Shown in pieces: positions 10,681-21,418 of a stretch of DNA of 64,000 bases; the stretch's first letter is position 1; each line of letters starts with the position of its first letter. The position numbers and the translations under genes are program-made. A model generated the notes under the pieces. It was given only the letters and a program-made list of their open reading frames with translations. It did no database searches and was not told the DNA's origin. The DNA is from Cupriavidus sp. UYMMa02A (GTDB lineage: Bacteria; Pseudomonadota; Gammaproteobacteria; Burkholderiales; Burkholderiaceae): NCBI GenBank assembly GCA_001725945.1, contig LRMT01000049.1, positions 1-64,000 of the forward strand, given 5' to 3'.

Positions 10681-11317
10681 TGGAAGGGTTCAGTAACGGG
10701 GCCCGTTTCAATGCCCTGCTTTCGGAATGCCCTATCGTTGCAATACTGAGAGGCATCCGGCCGGGGGAAGTGGTATCGGTTGGTGACGCGCTCATCCGCA
10801 GCGGCATCCGGATTATCGAAGTCCCGCTGAATTCGCCGGAGCCACTGGAGAGCATCTGGCGGCTCGCTACCGTGTTTGGGGATACTGCGATGATCGGGGC
10901 TGGTACTGTGCTCGAACTTGCCGATGTCGCGCATGTCGCTGCGGCCGGCGGTATTCTGGCGGTTTCGCCGAATGTCGACATGGCGGTGGTGCGAGAAGCG
11001 GTGGCTGCCGGCATGGTTTCGCTCCCCGGTGTGGCAACGCCCAGCGAAGCATTTACCGCGCTCTCCGCCGGGGCCCACGCTCTGAAGGCATTTCCCGCCG
11101 AACAGATCGGCTGCGGCGCCCTCAAGGCGTGGAAATCAGTGCTCCCGACCAATGCGAAAATACTGGCGGTGGGTGGTGTCGATGCTACTACCATCCTTCC
11201 TTTCGCGAAGCCGGTGTGGCGGGGTTCGGGATCGGTGGTACGTTGTACCGGCCGGGCTCCTCCGCAGCGGACGTGGAGGCGCGTGCGAGGGCGCTTGTCG
11301 GCGCGTGCGCGACATGA
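10677..11317 (+). CDS. dgoA: 2-dehydro-3-deoxy-6-phosphogalactonate aldolase (one frame break)
   Basis: This class I KDPG/KDPGal aldolase splits the phosphorylated keto-deoxy acid into pyruvate and glyceraldehyde 3-phosphate. Landmarks are CPIVAILRGIRPGE (with the catalytic Glu region), RIIEVPLNSPEP, MIGAGTVL and the Schiff-base Lys in HALKAFPAEQ. The frame breaks near 11205, where the conserved C-terminus FREAGVAGFGIGGTLYRPG continues in the adjacent frame. Restoring one base gives 213 residues, the normal size. It is the last catabolic gene before the regulator, with which it overlaps by ATGA if the upstream regulator start at 11314 is used. Confidence 0.87.
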
Positions 11318-11397
11318 GCGATGGCGTGAAGCGTCGAACCTCCCGTGGCGCGGAAGAAAGAAACCACGTGGTCAATCATTCTCAGAGTTATCAGTTA

Positions 11398-12402
11398 ATG
11401 GAAAAGAAAAGCGCACCGACGATCAAGGATGTCGCCGCTGCCGCCAATGTCTCCATCGCCACAGTGTCCAAGTACATCAACCGGACACAGCGTTTTTCGG
11501 CTGACGTGGAGGCGCGGCTTGCGGAAGCGATCCGGGATCTGGGCTATCACTCCAACCCGATGGCGCGGTCGATGATTACTGGGCGGTCGAAGACGCTCGG
11601 CCTGTCGATTCCCGACATGCACAACCAGTACTTCGCCGGGCTCGTACAAGGCGCGAACCGGGTGGCGATGAAGCACGGATACAGCCTGTTGCTGGTCGAC
11701 AGCGAGGAAAACGCCAGCCGGGAGCGCCAGCTTCTTGAAGACCTTTGCATGCGCGTCGACGGGCTGATGATCCACTCCAAACTGCGAGAAGACGAAATGG
11801 AATGGGTCCATGAGCTAACCAAGCCGCTCGTGTTTTTCGACAGGAGGGAGGGCTGGGGTAAGCGCCAGATTGACTCCTACAACCGGCAGGCAGCCTACAT
11901 GGTGGCGAGTTATTTGGTGAAAGCCGGCCACCGGCGTATTGCCTACATCGGTTTCGACAAGTCGCGGGCGGACGAGGAGCGATACGCAGGGGCCAATGCC
12001 TGCCTCGAGGAGCATGGCCTGGTGTTGGCTCGCTTCAATACCGATGCATCGTCACCGCAGGAAGGGGCCCGTATTTGCTCGAAGCTCATGCTTGGAGCGG
12101 ACAAGGTCGACGCGGTGATCTGCTTCAACGACATGATCGCCGTCGGCTTCCTGAAGGAGGCCGCGGAACTCGGTTTCTCCGTACCTGAGGATTGTTCCGT
12201 CGTGGGGTTCGACAACATTCCGTTCTGCGAGTACGTCACGCCCACGCTCACATCGGTAGACATGGGAGGGGAAAGCATAGGGGCCATCGTGACACAGCAC
12301 CTGATCGACATCCTGGGTGGTCGCGAATCCCAAGCCGAATTCCCGGAACCTAGACTGGTCCTCCGTAAGTCAACGCGCGGCCGGCAGCAAGATAGCGACT
12401 GA
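11398..12402 (+). CDS. LacI-family transcriptional regulator of the sugar locus
   Basis: The intact product is 334 residues. The N-terminal helix-turn-helix with hinge reads TIKDVAAAANVSIATVSKYI, which starts within ten residues of Met11398 as usual for the family. A periplasmic-binding-protein-like sensor domain follows (KTLGLSIPDMHNQYFAGLVQG, then VVGFDNIPFCEYVTPTLTSV). An in-frame ATG at 11314 overlaps the aldolase stop (ATGA) and would add 28 residues, but neither start has a clear ribosome site, so 11398 is a choice. The AAACGTTT palindromes before the porin, binding-protein and PL8 lyase genes are the expected targets. The inducer is probably a pathway sugar. Confidence 0.88.
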   Translation: MEKKSAPTIKDVAAAANVSIATVSKYINRTQRFSADVEARLAEAIRDLGYHSNPMARSMITGRSKTLGLSIPDMHNQYFAGLVQGANRVAMKHGYSLLLVDSEENASRERQLLEDLCMRVDGLMIHSKLREDEMEWVHELTKPLVFFDRREGWGKRQIDSYNRQAAYMVASYLVKAGHRRIAYIGFDKSRADEERYAGANACLEEHGLVLARFNTDASSPQEGARICSKLMLGADKVDAVICFNDMIAVGFLKEAAELGFSVPEDCSVVGFDNIPFCEYVTPTLTSVDMGGESIGAIVTQHLIDILGGRESQAEFPEPRLVLRKSTRGRQQDSD

Positions 12403-12443
12403 GCGCTGCCGGTTTGTTCGAACCAACATCGAAGAGTTTCTCA

Positions 12444-13286
12444 ATGGATATGACGTTTCATGGCGGCGACCCGCTGAGTGGCGTTGCCACGCATTGCCAA
12501 CGCATTCTACTCACGGGTGCGGCGGGGAACCTGGGCGCGGTGATGCGCGACAGGCTGAAGCGGTACGCGGATATTGTGCGTGTTTCCGATCTGGCGGATC
12601 CCGGCCTGCCTCGGCCGAATGAGGAGGTTGTGCGCTGCGATCTTGCGGATGCCGAGGCCGTGCATGCATTAGTTGAGGGCGTGGACGTCATCGTGCATTT
12701 TGGCGGTGTTTCGGTGGAGCGCCCGTTCCAAGAGATCCTGCCGGCGAATATCCAGGGCACCTTCAATGTTTACGAGGCAGCGCGCCGGCATGGTGTACGG
12801 CGGGTGGTGTTCGCGAGTTCCAATCATGTGACTGGCTTTTATGGTCAGGATGAAGTGATCGACGCGAATGCAAAGGCCCGCCCCGATGGCAACTATGGCG
12901 TCAGCAAGTTGTTTGGCGAAGGGCTTGCACAGTTGTACTTCGACCGGTATGGCATTGAAACGGTTTCGCTTCGAATCGGGTCATCGTTCCCCGAGGCCAG
13001 GGACAGGCGCATGCTAGCGACATGGCTGGGATACGATGACCTCGAGCAATTGCTTTGTCGTGCCATGTTTGTGCCGGACGTGGGGCACACTGTCGTGTAT
13101 GGAGTCTCGGCAAACCGCGACTGCTGGTGGGATAACCGTTGTGCCGAAAAGCTCGGGTTTTCTCCGGTCCAGTCGTCGGAACCATTCCGCGCAAAGGCGG
13201 AAAACCTGCCGCCGCTGCAGCCGGACGATCCGGCTGTGCGTTTTCAGGGCGGAAGCTTTGTCAGCGCGGGCCCGTTCGGCGATTGA
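12444..13286 (+). CDS. udh: Uronate dehydrogenase
   Basis: This extended-SDR enzyme oxidises D-galacturonate or D-glucuronate to the aldaro-lactone with NAD. It has a Rossmann motif LLTGAAGNLG about 25 residues from the start, VRCDLADAEAV, FGGVSVE, VVFASSNHVTGFY with the catalytic Ser, and YGVSK with the catalytic Tyr/Lys. The close is the family signature DPAVRFQGGSFV. These follow remembered Pseudomonas and Agrobacterium Udh sequences. The 280-residue length is slightly above the usual 265-275. The gene is intact. A lactonase gene begins four bases after the stop, which fits the product. It links uronic acids released from a polysaccharide to aldarate catabolism. Confidence 0.85.
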   Translation: MDMTFHGGDPLSGVATHCQRILLTGAAGNLGAVMRDRLKRYADIVRVSDLADPGLPRPNEEVVRCDLADAEAVHALVEGVDVIVHFGGVSVERPFQEILPANIQGTFNVYEAARRHGVRRVVFASSNHVTGFYGQDEVIDANAKARPDGNYGVSKLFGEGLAQLYFDRYGIETVSLRIGSSFPEARDRRMLATWLGYDDLEQLLCRAMFVPDVGHTVVYGVSANRDCWWDNRCAEKLGFSPVQSSEPFRAKAENLPPLQPDDPAVRFQGGSFVSAGPFGD

Positions 13287-13289
13287 GAC

Positions 13290-14180
13290 ATGGTGGCATC
13301 TATCGAACGCGTGGGCGAGATGCGCTGCCTCGTCGGAGAGAGTCCTGTGTGGCGTCCGTCAGAGCGAGCATTGTATTGGACCGACATTCCGGCCCGTACA
13401 TTGTGGCGCTGGGATATGGAAAGCTGTCGGGCCGATCACTGGGCGCTTCCGGAAATGGCCGGATGCCTAGCCATGACAGCGAGCCGGGGATGGCTGATGG
13501 CCATGGAGTCAGGGCTGTTCCGGATCGGTGGGCCACGTCCGGGAGATCCATTGCCGATCGCAGAACGCATCGTCGAAACGACCCACGCGCAGCCCGGCAT
13601 GCGTTTCAATGACGGACGATGTGACCGACAGGGCCGCTTTTGGGCGGGCACCATGGTGATGGACATGGCCAGGGCGTTGCCTTCTGGCCGTCTCTATCGC
13701 TTTGATGCGCTGGAGGGACATGCGGAGGCCGTGATCGACGACCTGATCGTTCCCAATGGAATGGCCTTCGCGCCGGATGGCAAGACGATGTATTTGTCCG
13801 ATTCACATCCGTCGCGCCAGACGATCTGGGCCTTTGACTTCGACACTAACGAAGGCATCCCGCACAACCGCCGATTGTTTGTCGACATGAACCAATACCC
13901 GGGTCGGCCTGACGGCGCGGCAGTCGATGTCGATGGTTGCTACTGGATTTGCGCCAACGATGGTGGGCAGGTCCATCGCTTCACGCCGTCAGGCGTGTTG
14001 GACCGAAGCATCAGCCTGCCTGTCAGCAAACCAGCGATGTGCGCATTCGGGGGCCCCGCACTTGAGACCCTTTTTGTGACCACGATATGCCCCGACGGAA
14101 ACAGTGACCCACTGGCGGGGGCCATATTTGCACTAAATCCGGGTGTGCAGGGCATTGTGGAAGCTTTGGCGCGGGCGTGA
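13290..14180 (+). CDS. SMP-30/gluconolactonase-type lactonase, second copy
   Basis: This intact 296-residue six-bladed beta-propeller lactonase has the metal-site motifs LVGESPVW, MRFNDGRCDRQGRFWAGTM, VPNGMAFAPDGKTMYLSDS and DGAAVDVDGCYW. It lies four bases after uronate dehydrogenase and is therefore likely to open the galactaro- or glucaro-lactone that enzyme makes. It is clearly diverged from the first lactonase at 8812, which sits with the galactonate genes, so the two probably serve different lactones. Confidence 0.86.
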   Translation: MVASIERVGEMRCLVGESPVWRPSERALYWTDIPARTLWRWDMESCRADHWALPEMAGCLAMTASRGWLMAMESGLFRIGGPRPGDPLPIAERIVETTHAQPGMRFNDGRCDRQGRFWAGTMVMDMARALPSGRLYRFDALEGHAEAVIDDLIVPNGMAFAPDGKTMYLSDSHPSRQTIWAFDFDTNEGIPHNRRLFVDMNQYPGRPDGAAVDVDGCYWICANDGGQVHRFTPSGVLDRSISLPVSKPAMCAFGGPALETLFVTTICPDGNSDPLAGAIFALNPGVQGIVEALARA

Positions 14181-14358
14181 TTCGCCGCCGCACTGGTTTC
14201 TGGTCGACGCAATAACGACAGCCTTTCCCAACGCGGATGCTGGCGAGGTGTGCGCAGGGAAAGTGCGGCCGCGATTGTGAAGTGCCGCCCTGGCGATTGG
14301 CTGGCGTAGGCCCAATGCACGCCGTCCACCTCCATACCTTCACACATTGAGATTCGGC

Positions 14359-15183
14359 ATGACACATCAGACGGACGATCGGTTCAAGGGGAATCGTGCA
14401 TTTTCGACGCTTGGTTGCGGTGGCTTGTCGTTGGAACAGGCCATGGAGGTGGCGCACGATCACCGCATCCCGTGCCTGGAGTTGCGTACGTTGGGTGGCA
14501 GTGTTGACCTGCCAGGCTATTTCTCCGGAAAGTATGGCAATCCCGGGCAACTAGCAATGGCGGTGGGGGCAATGCCGGCCAAGATTGTCAGTCTTGGGAC
14601 ATCGTTGAAGCTCACTCGCAACGATGAACGCGACCGCCGCGCCTTCCTTGCCTACGTGGCGTGGGCGGAGGCATGTGGAGCCTCGACGCTGCGGGTCTTC
14701 GACGGTGGCGCAACCGGCGGTGTGGACGAAGTCCGGCACGCCATGACCACGTTATCGTGGTGGAAGGCATTACGGGAAGAGAATGGCTGGAACGTTGACA
14801 TCGCGGTGGAGACCCATGATGCCTTCGCCATCGAATCGAACCTGCTGAGGCTGCTCGACGCATTGCCAGAGTGCAAGCTTATCTGGGATGCGCATCACAC
14901 GTGGCGCAAGGGCGGGTCCAATCCCGTCCGTACGTGGCAACGGATTCGAGAGCGCGTCGGGCATATTCATGTCAAGGACAGCATCGGAAACCGCTTGGCT
15001 GCATCGGGCTACGTTTACGTGTTGCCCGGGGAGGGAGACTTTCCGATGGCAGCGCTGTTGGAGGCGCTGTGCCGTGACGGCTACGAGGGGGTGCTGAGCC
15101 TCGAATGGGAGCGGCATTGGCACCAAGATCTACCAACACTTGAAGAGGCGCTATCGACTGCCCGGCACAGAGCCTGGTGGTAG
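14359..15183 (+). CDS. TIM-barrel sugar-phosphate isomerase/epimerase-like protein
   Basis: This 274-residue protein of the xylose-isomerase-like TIM-barrel superfamily (AP endonuclease 2 fold) has conserved strands with metal-binding acids. They are visible as IPCLELRTLGG, VAVETHDAF, KLIWDAHHTW, VGHIHVKDS and GVLSLEWERHW. Related enzymes epimerise or isomerise keto-sugars. The ATG at 14359 is preferred over an in-frame TTG at 14347. A 178-bp gap follows the lactonase, so it may have its own promoter. The exact substrate is unknown; by context it may act on a uronate- or polysaccharide-derived sugar. Confidence 0.72.
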   Translation: MTHQTDDRFKGNRAFSTLGCGGLSLEQAMEVAHDHRIPCLELRTLGGSVDLPGYFSGKYGNPGQLAMAVGAMPAKIVSLGTSLKLTRNDERDRRAFLAYVAWAEACGASTLRVFDGGATGGVDEVRHAMTTLSWWKALREENGWNVDIAVETHDAFAIESNLLRLLDALPECKLIWDAHHTWRKGGSNPVRTWQRIRERVGHIHVKDSIGNRLAASGYVYVLPGEGDFPMAALLEALCRDGYEGVLSLEWERHWHQDLPTLEEALSTARHRAWW

Positions 15184-15312
15184 CTCTGGATGAACAGTGA
15201 CGGAATCCAGTCGACGCTGACAGCGAGCGATCCCTAGGGTGAGTCCATAATTCCGAGTGCGTCATATTGGGGAAATTCCTCATGTCGGTTCCGCGTGTTG
15301 CTTACTATTTTG

Positions 15313-15326
15313 AGTAAACGTTTACT
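15313..15326. promoter_or_regulatory. LacI-family operator, perfect palindrome
   Basis: AGTAAACGTTTACT is a perfect 14-bp palindrome with central CG, sharing TAAACGTTTA with the site at 2552-2565. It lies 239 bp before the PL8 lyase ATG. It ties the extracellular lyase to the transporter and catabolic genes through the locus regulator. Confidence 0.7.
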
Positions 15327-15425
15327 ATCTATCCTTCGCGGTGCGCTCGGCAGATTTTTCTCTGTATATGCATGCTGTTCCGCGTGGGGACGCGCAAACG
15401 GGATTATTTTTTTGCGTAAAAAGGA

Positions 15426-15435
15426 AAACGTTTAC
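15426..15435. promoter_or_regulatory. Second AAACGTTT site before the PL8 lyase
   Basis: AAAACGTTTA, within GGAAAACGTTTACAC, is an imperfect copy of the LacI-type operator, centred 111 bp downstream of the first. Paired sites about ten helical turns apart would allow repression by DNA looping. That looping is an inference. Confidence 0.5.
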
Positions 15436-15564
15436 ACAGATCCGGGACGTTGGGATCCGCCTCGGATGTCATCGACAGAAAGGCTGGCACCGGGAAGCGG
15501 CAAACACGTGCCAGGACGAAGGAAAAGCGGGGGCAACCCGTGCACATCATCGAGGAGACATTCA

Positions 15565-18178
15565 ATGCAAACGCTTCGCTATCCTGGCAAACTGAAGGCC
15601 AACCTCACTGTTCTCGTTGCAGTTTCGGCCCTGCTGGGCGCCTGTGGCGGCGAGGGCGCTGACGCTGGCATCCCGCCACAATCGGCAACGCCCGGATCCG
15701 GGCTATTGAAGCCAAAAGATGCGGGCAACCCGGTGACGGCTTCCATGCGTACGCTTTGGCAGACCTACACCACCGGCGGCACAATCGATCTGAACGACCC
15801 CGATGTGCAGACCAAGGTCACGGCCATCGGCAATACGGCGCAGAATGACCGGAACAACCTGATCCCGGCGGGCATTCGCACGAATTGCCTGTGGAGCGAC
15901 CTGTGTACATGGAGCCAGAGCGCCAACCTGACGAACAACTACAAGCGTATTCAGGAAATGGTGCTCGGATACGGCACACAGGCTCCAGCGTGTACCAAGA
16001 CGCGACGCTGCTGGCCAATATTCTCGATGCGCTTCAATGGCTCTACAGCAACCAGTACAACCCGACCGTCGCCCAGTTTGACAACTGGTGGGATTGGGAG
16101 ATTGGCATTCCAAAACTGCTCGGCAATATCCTGATTACCCTGTACGACCAGGTGCCGGCCGATCTGATGAACAACTACATCGCCGCAATGGATCATTTCA
16201 ATGCGGACTCGACTAACCAAACCTGGCCTGTGGTCAGCCCGCCGGTCGTGATGACGGGGGCTAACCTGCTGGACAAGGTGATGGGCCGCGTATTCAGTGG
16301 CATGCTTGCCGATGACACGAACAAGATCGATGCTGCGCGACAGGCCATGCAGCCTGTGTATGCCAACGTCACCTCGGATGACGGCTTCTATGAGGACGGA
16401 TCATTCATTCAGCATCACTACGTCAGTTACATGGGTGGCTACGGTGGACCGCTGATCGACGACATCACCAACCTGATGTACCTGACCAACGGTACGCAAT
16501 GGAGCTTTTCCGGCGCCGAGATCCAGACCGTTGTCGGGTGGGTCAACAACAGCATTACACCGCTCGTCTATCTGGGCGGCATGATGGACATGAGCCGCGG
16601 GCGCAAGATTTCCCGATCATCGGAGACTGATCACGTTGCTGGCAGGGCAATGGCTGTTTCCGTCCGCCGTCTTGCGGATGCCGTTGATTCCACGACGGCG
16701 GCACAGATCAATGGCACCGTGAAAGGATGGATCCAGGGTGACGCAGCTTTCAACCATGCCAGTGGCTGTAGTTCGGGCTGCTACTTCACGGGGATGAGCC
16801 TGTATGACCTGACGCGGATGAAAGCACTGGCTGCGGACGCGTCGGTGAGCACCACGCAGTGGATGGCCAGCCGGATGTTCGGCAGCATGGCGCGGGCAGT
16901 TCATATCACCCCTACGTTCGGCTTCGGTCTGTCCATGCTTTCTGATCGCATCTCGTCGTTCGAGTATGGCAACAGTGAAAACAAGAAGGGCTGGCTCACC
17001 GGTGCCGGTATGACGGCGATCTACACCGATGACCAGAAGCAGTTCTCCAACAATTTCTGGGCCACCGTCGACTACGGGCGTCTGCCCGGCACGACGGTCG
17101 ATGGTGCAGACTTCGGCACGCCGGTGCAGTGGTCGTTCTATGGCAACGCGTCTGGCGGCCTGCGTTGGACGGGAGGCTCTACCGTCCTGGGCGCGTACAC
17201 TTCCGCCGGCATGGACTTCGACATGTCCGGATTCCTGTCCCGGGAACAACCGCAGACACGCTCGAGCCCGAGCCACCTGAGCGGCAAGAAGTCCTGGTTC
17301 ATGATGGATGACCGTATCGTTGCCTTAGGCTCCGACATTGCTGACGACGTTAGCCGGCCAGTTGAGACCATTGTCGATAACCGCAGATTGATTGCGCCTT
17401 ATACAGGGTCGGCTGGCGGCAACAACAAACTCACCATTAACAACAGCGGATACAACGGCGCGGCACTGGGCAGCGGCCCGCAAACGGTCACTGCGGTACG
17501 GTGGGCGCACCTCCAGGGCAGCAGCCAGAGCACCTGTAGCCCTGCGCTGAACAATCCTTGCAACAACGGTTCGAAGGGCGTCGGATACATCTTCCCCAAT
17601 CCGGTGACTCTCACCGTGCTGCGTGAGGCTCGCACGGATGCATGGAGCAATGTCGGCACGGGCTCTACCAATTCGGTCACTGACAACTATCTGAGCCTGG
17701 CAGTCAGCCACGGCACCAATCCGACGGGGGCCAACTATGCATACGTGCTCCTGCCCAACAAGAGCGCGGCAGAGGTCAATACCATTGCGTCGAATTCTGG
17801 CATCTCCATCTTGTCCAATGGCAACGGCATTCATTCGGTGATGTATAACCCCGCCAGTGGTGGTGTCACTCGTGTCGTGGGTGCAATTTCTGGTCGACCA
17901 CCGGTGGTACGGTGAATATTGGTGGCCAAGGCTACCTGACCAGCTCAACCAAGGCGTCAGTCACCGTGGCTGAGACCGCGAGCAATCTTTCACTCGCAGT
18001 TTCCGACCCGACCGAGGCTGGTACAGGTACCGTGACGATTGAAATTAATCGGAGCGCCGGAAGCGTGGGCGCGAAGGATAGCGCGGTGACTGTGGTCCAA
18101 CTCAATCCGACGATCAAGCTTGCGATTGATGTGAGCGTGGCGCACGGGCGGAGTATTGCGGCGAACTTCAACTTCTGA
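15565..18178 (+). CDS. Secreted PL8-family polysaccharide lyase (two frame breaks)
   Basis: This is a lipoprotein-type lyase (signal, lipobox LLGAC about 30 residues in) of polysaccharide lyase family 8, which includes hyaluronate, chondroitin AC and xanthan lyases that split uronic-acid bonds by beta-elimination. Signatures are FDNWWDWEIGIPKLLG (catalytic Asn region), DGSFIQHHYVSYMGGYG (His and Tyr) and GMMDMSRGRKISR (Arg). The frame breaks near 15975 and again near 17885. Restoring two bases gives 871 residues, with the C-terminal beta-sandwich and FWSTTGGTV intact across the second break. The ribosome site GAGGAGA and two LacI-type operators precede it. The substrate is unknown. Confidence 0.85.
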
Positions 18179-18304
18179 GTTGAGTGGTCCCTACGATCCT
18201 GGCCCGGGATTCCGCAGTGGCGGATAATCGGGCCAGCGGTGGCACGCTTGTCGTCTTGACAGACCGAAAGGCGCAACCCAACCTGTGACAGGCCATCGCT
18301 GAAG

Positions 18305-18946
18305 AATGGTGATGATAAGGGGTAGTGACAATGAGTTTGTGCAGGCCTTGGGCACGCGCGACACGCCACCAGACGCGCAAGCGTTCGAGCAGCACGGGCG
18401 AAAGCATCGCGTAGCGGTCCTCGCGTCCCTTGCCCTGTTCGATGTGCAGGGTCATGCGTTCACTGTCGATATCGGTGACCTTCAACGCCACCACTTCGCT
18501 GGCGCGCAAGCCGGCGCCATAGGCGATCGCGAGCGCGGTCTGGGGCTTCAGGTTCCCAGCGGCCGCCAGCAGTCGGGCGACTTCGTCGGGACTGAGTACT
18601 ACGGGCAGGGTGCGTGGTATGCGGACCGGGCGCATCTTGGCCATGCGTTGGGCATCGCCGAGTGTCACGTCAAAGAAGAACTTCAATCCAGTGATCCGCG
18701 GCATTGAGCGCAACCGGGGAGATACCGTGATCGACCAGATGGAGTTGATAGCGCCGTAGGTCCTCGGTGCTGGCCGTGTCGGGAGGGCGGCCGAGAAAGG
18801 CCGCGAACTGGCACACGGCGCGGATGTATTGGGTCTGGGTCTGATCCGCAAGCTTGCGCATCCGCATGTCTTCGATCATGCGCTGGAGGCTCGAGGCGAA
18901 TTGCCTCGGTCCTCAACATAGGAAACAGCGCTGGCGGTTGAGTCAC
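18305..18946 (-). pseudogene. Tyrosine recombinase (XerD-like, of the kind found with IS91) remnant
   Basis: On the minus strand the N-terminal SAM-like domain (KLADQTQTQYIRAVCQFAAF) is read from about 18880. A frame break near 18720 leads to the catalytic domain ITGLKFFFDVTLG, LPVVLSPDEVARLL and YGAGLRASEVVALKVTDI with the first catalytic Arg. The similarity ends at WWRVARAQG (about 18340), before the H-x-x-R and Tyr motifs, so the 3' part is missing. A second break near the start separates the Met at 18946 from RMIEDMRMRK. This is a dead relic at the boundary between the sugar locus and the next cluster. Confidence 0.75.
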
Positions 18947-19047
18947 TTCGCGCTTGGCCGAAGGGTTACAGCGCGAGCGGTTTGGTCCTCTGGCCTATAA
19001 GCAGCCATCCGTATTCGTCGCAGCTCGACGTGCCGTGACCTGCAACC

Positions 19048-20085
19048 TCAGCCTCGCTTCGACTCCGAACTTTCCGCCACTAGCGAAGCTTCCCGCCACT
19101 GCGAGACGGTCGAGCCAAAATGCTTCCGGAACCAATAAGCAAAGGCGCTTGAACTGGAGAAGCCGAGGAGGTCGGCGAGTTCGGCCAGCGTGCGATTGCC
19201 GTCGAGAATCTGCCGGGAGGCGAGTTCCGCCCGAACGGACTGAAGCTCGGATAGGAAGTTCGTGCCTTCCGCAGAGAGTCGACGATGCAGCGTCCGCCGA
19301 TCTACGCCGAGGTGTCTGGCCACTTGATCCGCAGTACACCTCCCGCCAGGCAACAGGGCCATCACAACTTGCTGCACGGTGTCGGTGGCACTTTCATCCG
19401 AGCCGGACAGCGCCTGATCCAGGAATCGACGGGCATACGACGCCATCCGATAGTCGTTGGGCGGCATGGGTGCGTCCATATCCTTTGCGGTGCAGACGAT
19501 GCCGTTGAAGCTCGCGTTGAACTCCACCGGCATGCCAAACAGCGCCCTGTGACATGTGGCACCGCGCGGTGGACGATGCTCGAAACTGACATTGCGGGGC
19601 CGCCATGTGGGCCCCAGGAGTTCCTTGAGCGTGCGATGCAACACACACACGGCCATTTCGATGGACTGGCGCACCGGCCGTTTGTCTGCGACGAGGATCT
19701 CTTCGCGAATCAATACCGCGTCATCGTAGTCCTCGATTCTGGTCAGCAGCGCCGCATTGACGAGCCGCATATAGCGACACAGGCTTTCCAGTGCTTGCCG
19801 CGCACTCTGGGCTTCCCGCATCACGACGCTGATGGGGCCCATATTTGACAACCGGCGACCCGCGGCGAGTTGCAGCCCGAAATCCTCCACGCCCGCCGCC
19901 AGTGCACTGTCCTCCAGCAGTTGGCGGACAGCCATCGCACTGATCGGTATGTCCGGATCGAGAAGGCTGCGGGGATTTACGCCCGCGTTGCGCTGCATGA
20001 ACTCCGGGTCAAGGCCATGGAGCCGCGCCAGCTCTGCGTACCCGGCGAGGCTGGCGCTTCGGATCAGCGGTGTGCGCTGCGACAT
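19048..20085 (-). CDS. AraC-family regulator with N-terminal arabinose-binding-like domain
   Basis: The intact protein has 345 residues. Residues 20-200 match the long N-terminal domain of OruR/VirS-type AraC regulators (YAELARLHGLDPEFMQR, then GDFGLQL-like VEDFGLQLAAG). The C-terminal two-helix-turn-helix domain includes VARHLGVDRRTLHRRLSAEG and LADLLGFSSSSAFAYWFRKHFG. It is transcribed away from the DUF849 gene at 20229 with a 143-bp shared promoter region, so it is the likely local regulator of that cluster. The effector is unknown. Confidence 0.88.
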   Translation of the reverse strand: MSQRTPLIRSASLAGYAELARLHGLDPEFMQRNAGVNPRSLLDPDIPISAMAVRQLLEDSALAAGVEDFGLQLAAGRRLSNMGPISVVMREAQSARQALESLCRYMRLVNAALLTRIEDYDDAVLIREEILVADKRPVRQSIEMAVCVLHRTLKELLGPTWRPRNVSFEHRPPRGATCHRALFGMPVEFNASFNGIVCTAKDMDAPMPPNDYRMASYARRFLDQALSGSDESATDTVQQVVMALLPGGRCTADQVARHLGVDRRTLHRRLSAEGTNFLSELQSVRAELASRQILDGNRTLAELADLLGFSSSSAFAYWFRKHFGSTVSQWREASLVAESSESKRG

Positions 20086-20228
20086 GGTTGCGTCCCAATC
20101 TCGATATCAGTTGTCCCAAATAATACATCTCCATCCGGGTTGGTGGGATAGTCTTCCGATGCTGCTGCCCAAACTGATTTCTGTGTCGATTTGGGCAAAC
20201 GATGCACCCTCACAAATAGGAGACTTCC

Positions 20229-21288
20229 ATGCACTTTCTTGACGGCGCCCACATTCCCGAGAACCAACAAAGCTTGTGATCACGGCAGCGCCTTACGCGC
20301 CGGCGTTCACGCCATCGGACTTTCCGGAAGACATTCCAATCACGATGGAAGAGCAGATCCAGAAGGCCGTGGACTGCTACACGCCGGCGCCACGGTGCTG
20401 CACCTGCATGTGCGCGAACTGGACGGCAAGGGCTCCAAGCGCCTGTCGAAGTTCAACGAGCTGATCGCCGGCGTGCGCGCCGCGGTGCCCGACATGATCA
20501 TCCAGGTGGGCGGCTCGATCTCGTTTGCTCCCGAGAGTGAGGCCGATGTCGCCAAGTGGCTCTCCGACGACACCCGCCACATGCTGGCCGAACTCGATCC
20601 GAAGCCGGACCAGGTGACAGTCGTCGTCAACACTAACCAGATGAACGTGATAGAGCAGATGTGTGATGCGGATCTGAAGGGCATTTCGCTCGGAGAGCCG
20701 GCCCTGATGCACGCGTATCGCGAAATGACGATTCCCGGTGGCCCGGAATGGCTGGAAGAGCATATCCGGCGTCTGTCTGCCAACGGCGTCCAGGCCCATT
20801 TCCAGCTTGCCAATACCACCCAGATCGAAACGCTGGAGCGAATGATGCGCCGTGGCGTGGCCAATGTGCCCCTGATCCTGACCTGGGTGGCGCTCGGCGG
20901 TGGCTTCGACGCGCCGAACATCTACAACTTGGCCAACTTCGTCCGTGCCTGCCCCGATGGTTCCGTGCTGACGCTAGAGTCGTCAATGCTGAACGTCCTG
21001 CCCCTGAACATGATGGCCATCGCCATGGGGCTGCACGTGCGCTGCGGCACGGAAGACAACATCTGGACGCAGCGACGTGATCGCAAGATGGGAACCGTCG
21101 AGCAGATCGAGCAACTCGTGCGCATCTCGAATGAGTTCGGCCGCGATATTGCCAATGCCCGCGAAGCCCGCGAGATCTACAGGATCGGCACCTTCTACCA
21201 GAACGCGGACGAAACGCTGGCAGCCAATGGCTTCCCGCCGAACCGGAAGCCCGCGCAGCGCACGAGCCCCCAACTCGCGGCGGCTTAA
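20229..21288 (+). CDS. DUF849/BKACE-family beta-keto acid cleavage enzyme (two frame breaks)
   Basis: This zinc-dependent enzyme of the 3-keto-5-aminohexanoate cleavage family condenses a beta-keto acid with acetyl-CoA to give acetoacetate and a CoA ester. VLHLHVRELDGKGSKRL carries the metal-binding H-x-H; FQLANTTQIETLERMMRRG, NMMAIAMGLHVRCGTEDN and NAREAREIYRIG are typical. The start is MHFLDGAHIPENQQ at 20229. One break lies at about 20268 (before LVITAAPYAPAF) and another at about 20385 (before GATVLHLH). With both restored the protein has 353 residues. It leads a run with a hydrolase, a citrate-synthase-like gene and a CMD-family gene. Confidence 0.82.
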
Positions 21289-21418
21289 GCACTGACGCTT
21301 CGCACGGCGCTGCCCGGGATATTCCCCCCGGCTAGCGCTGGCTGCCCCGTCACGCCTTGCATTACGCATGGACGCGTGCTGTCGGCCGCGTCGCATGCCG
21401 TCCAAAACGGAATTCCAC

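Larger units (their letters stand above)
15184..15564. other. Promoter region of the PL8 lyase gene
   Basis: No gene is supported in this 380-bp stretch, although one frame is open from 15295 into the lyase. It contains two LacI-type operators, listed separately, and a clear ribosome site GAGGAGA at 15552-15558. The stretch is AT-richer than its neighbours around 15290-15440. Confidence 0.6.

Noticed and set aside
11314..11397. Upstream in-frame start for the LacI gene
   Set aside because: It overlaps the aldolase stop and is possible, but would add 28 residues before a helix-turn-helix that normally starts within the first ten residues.
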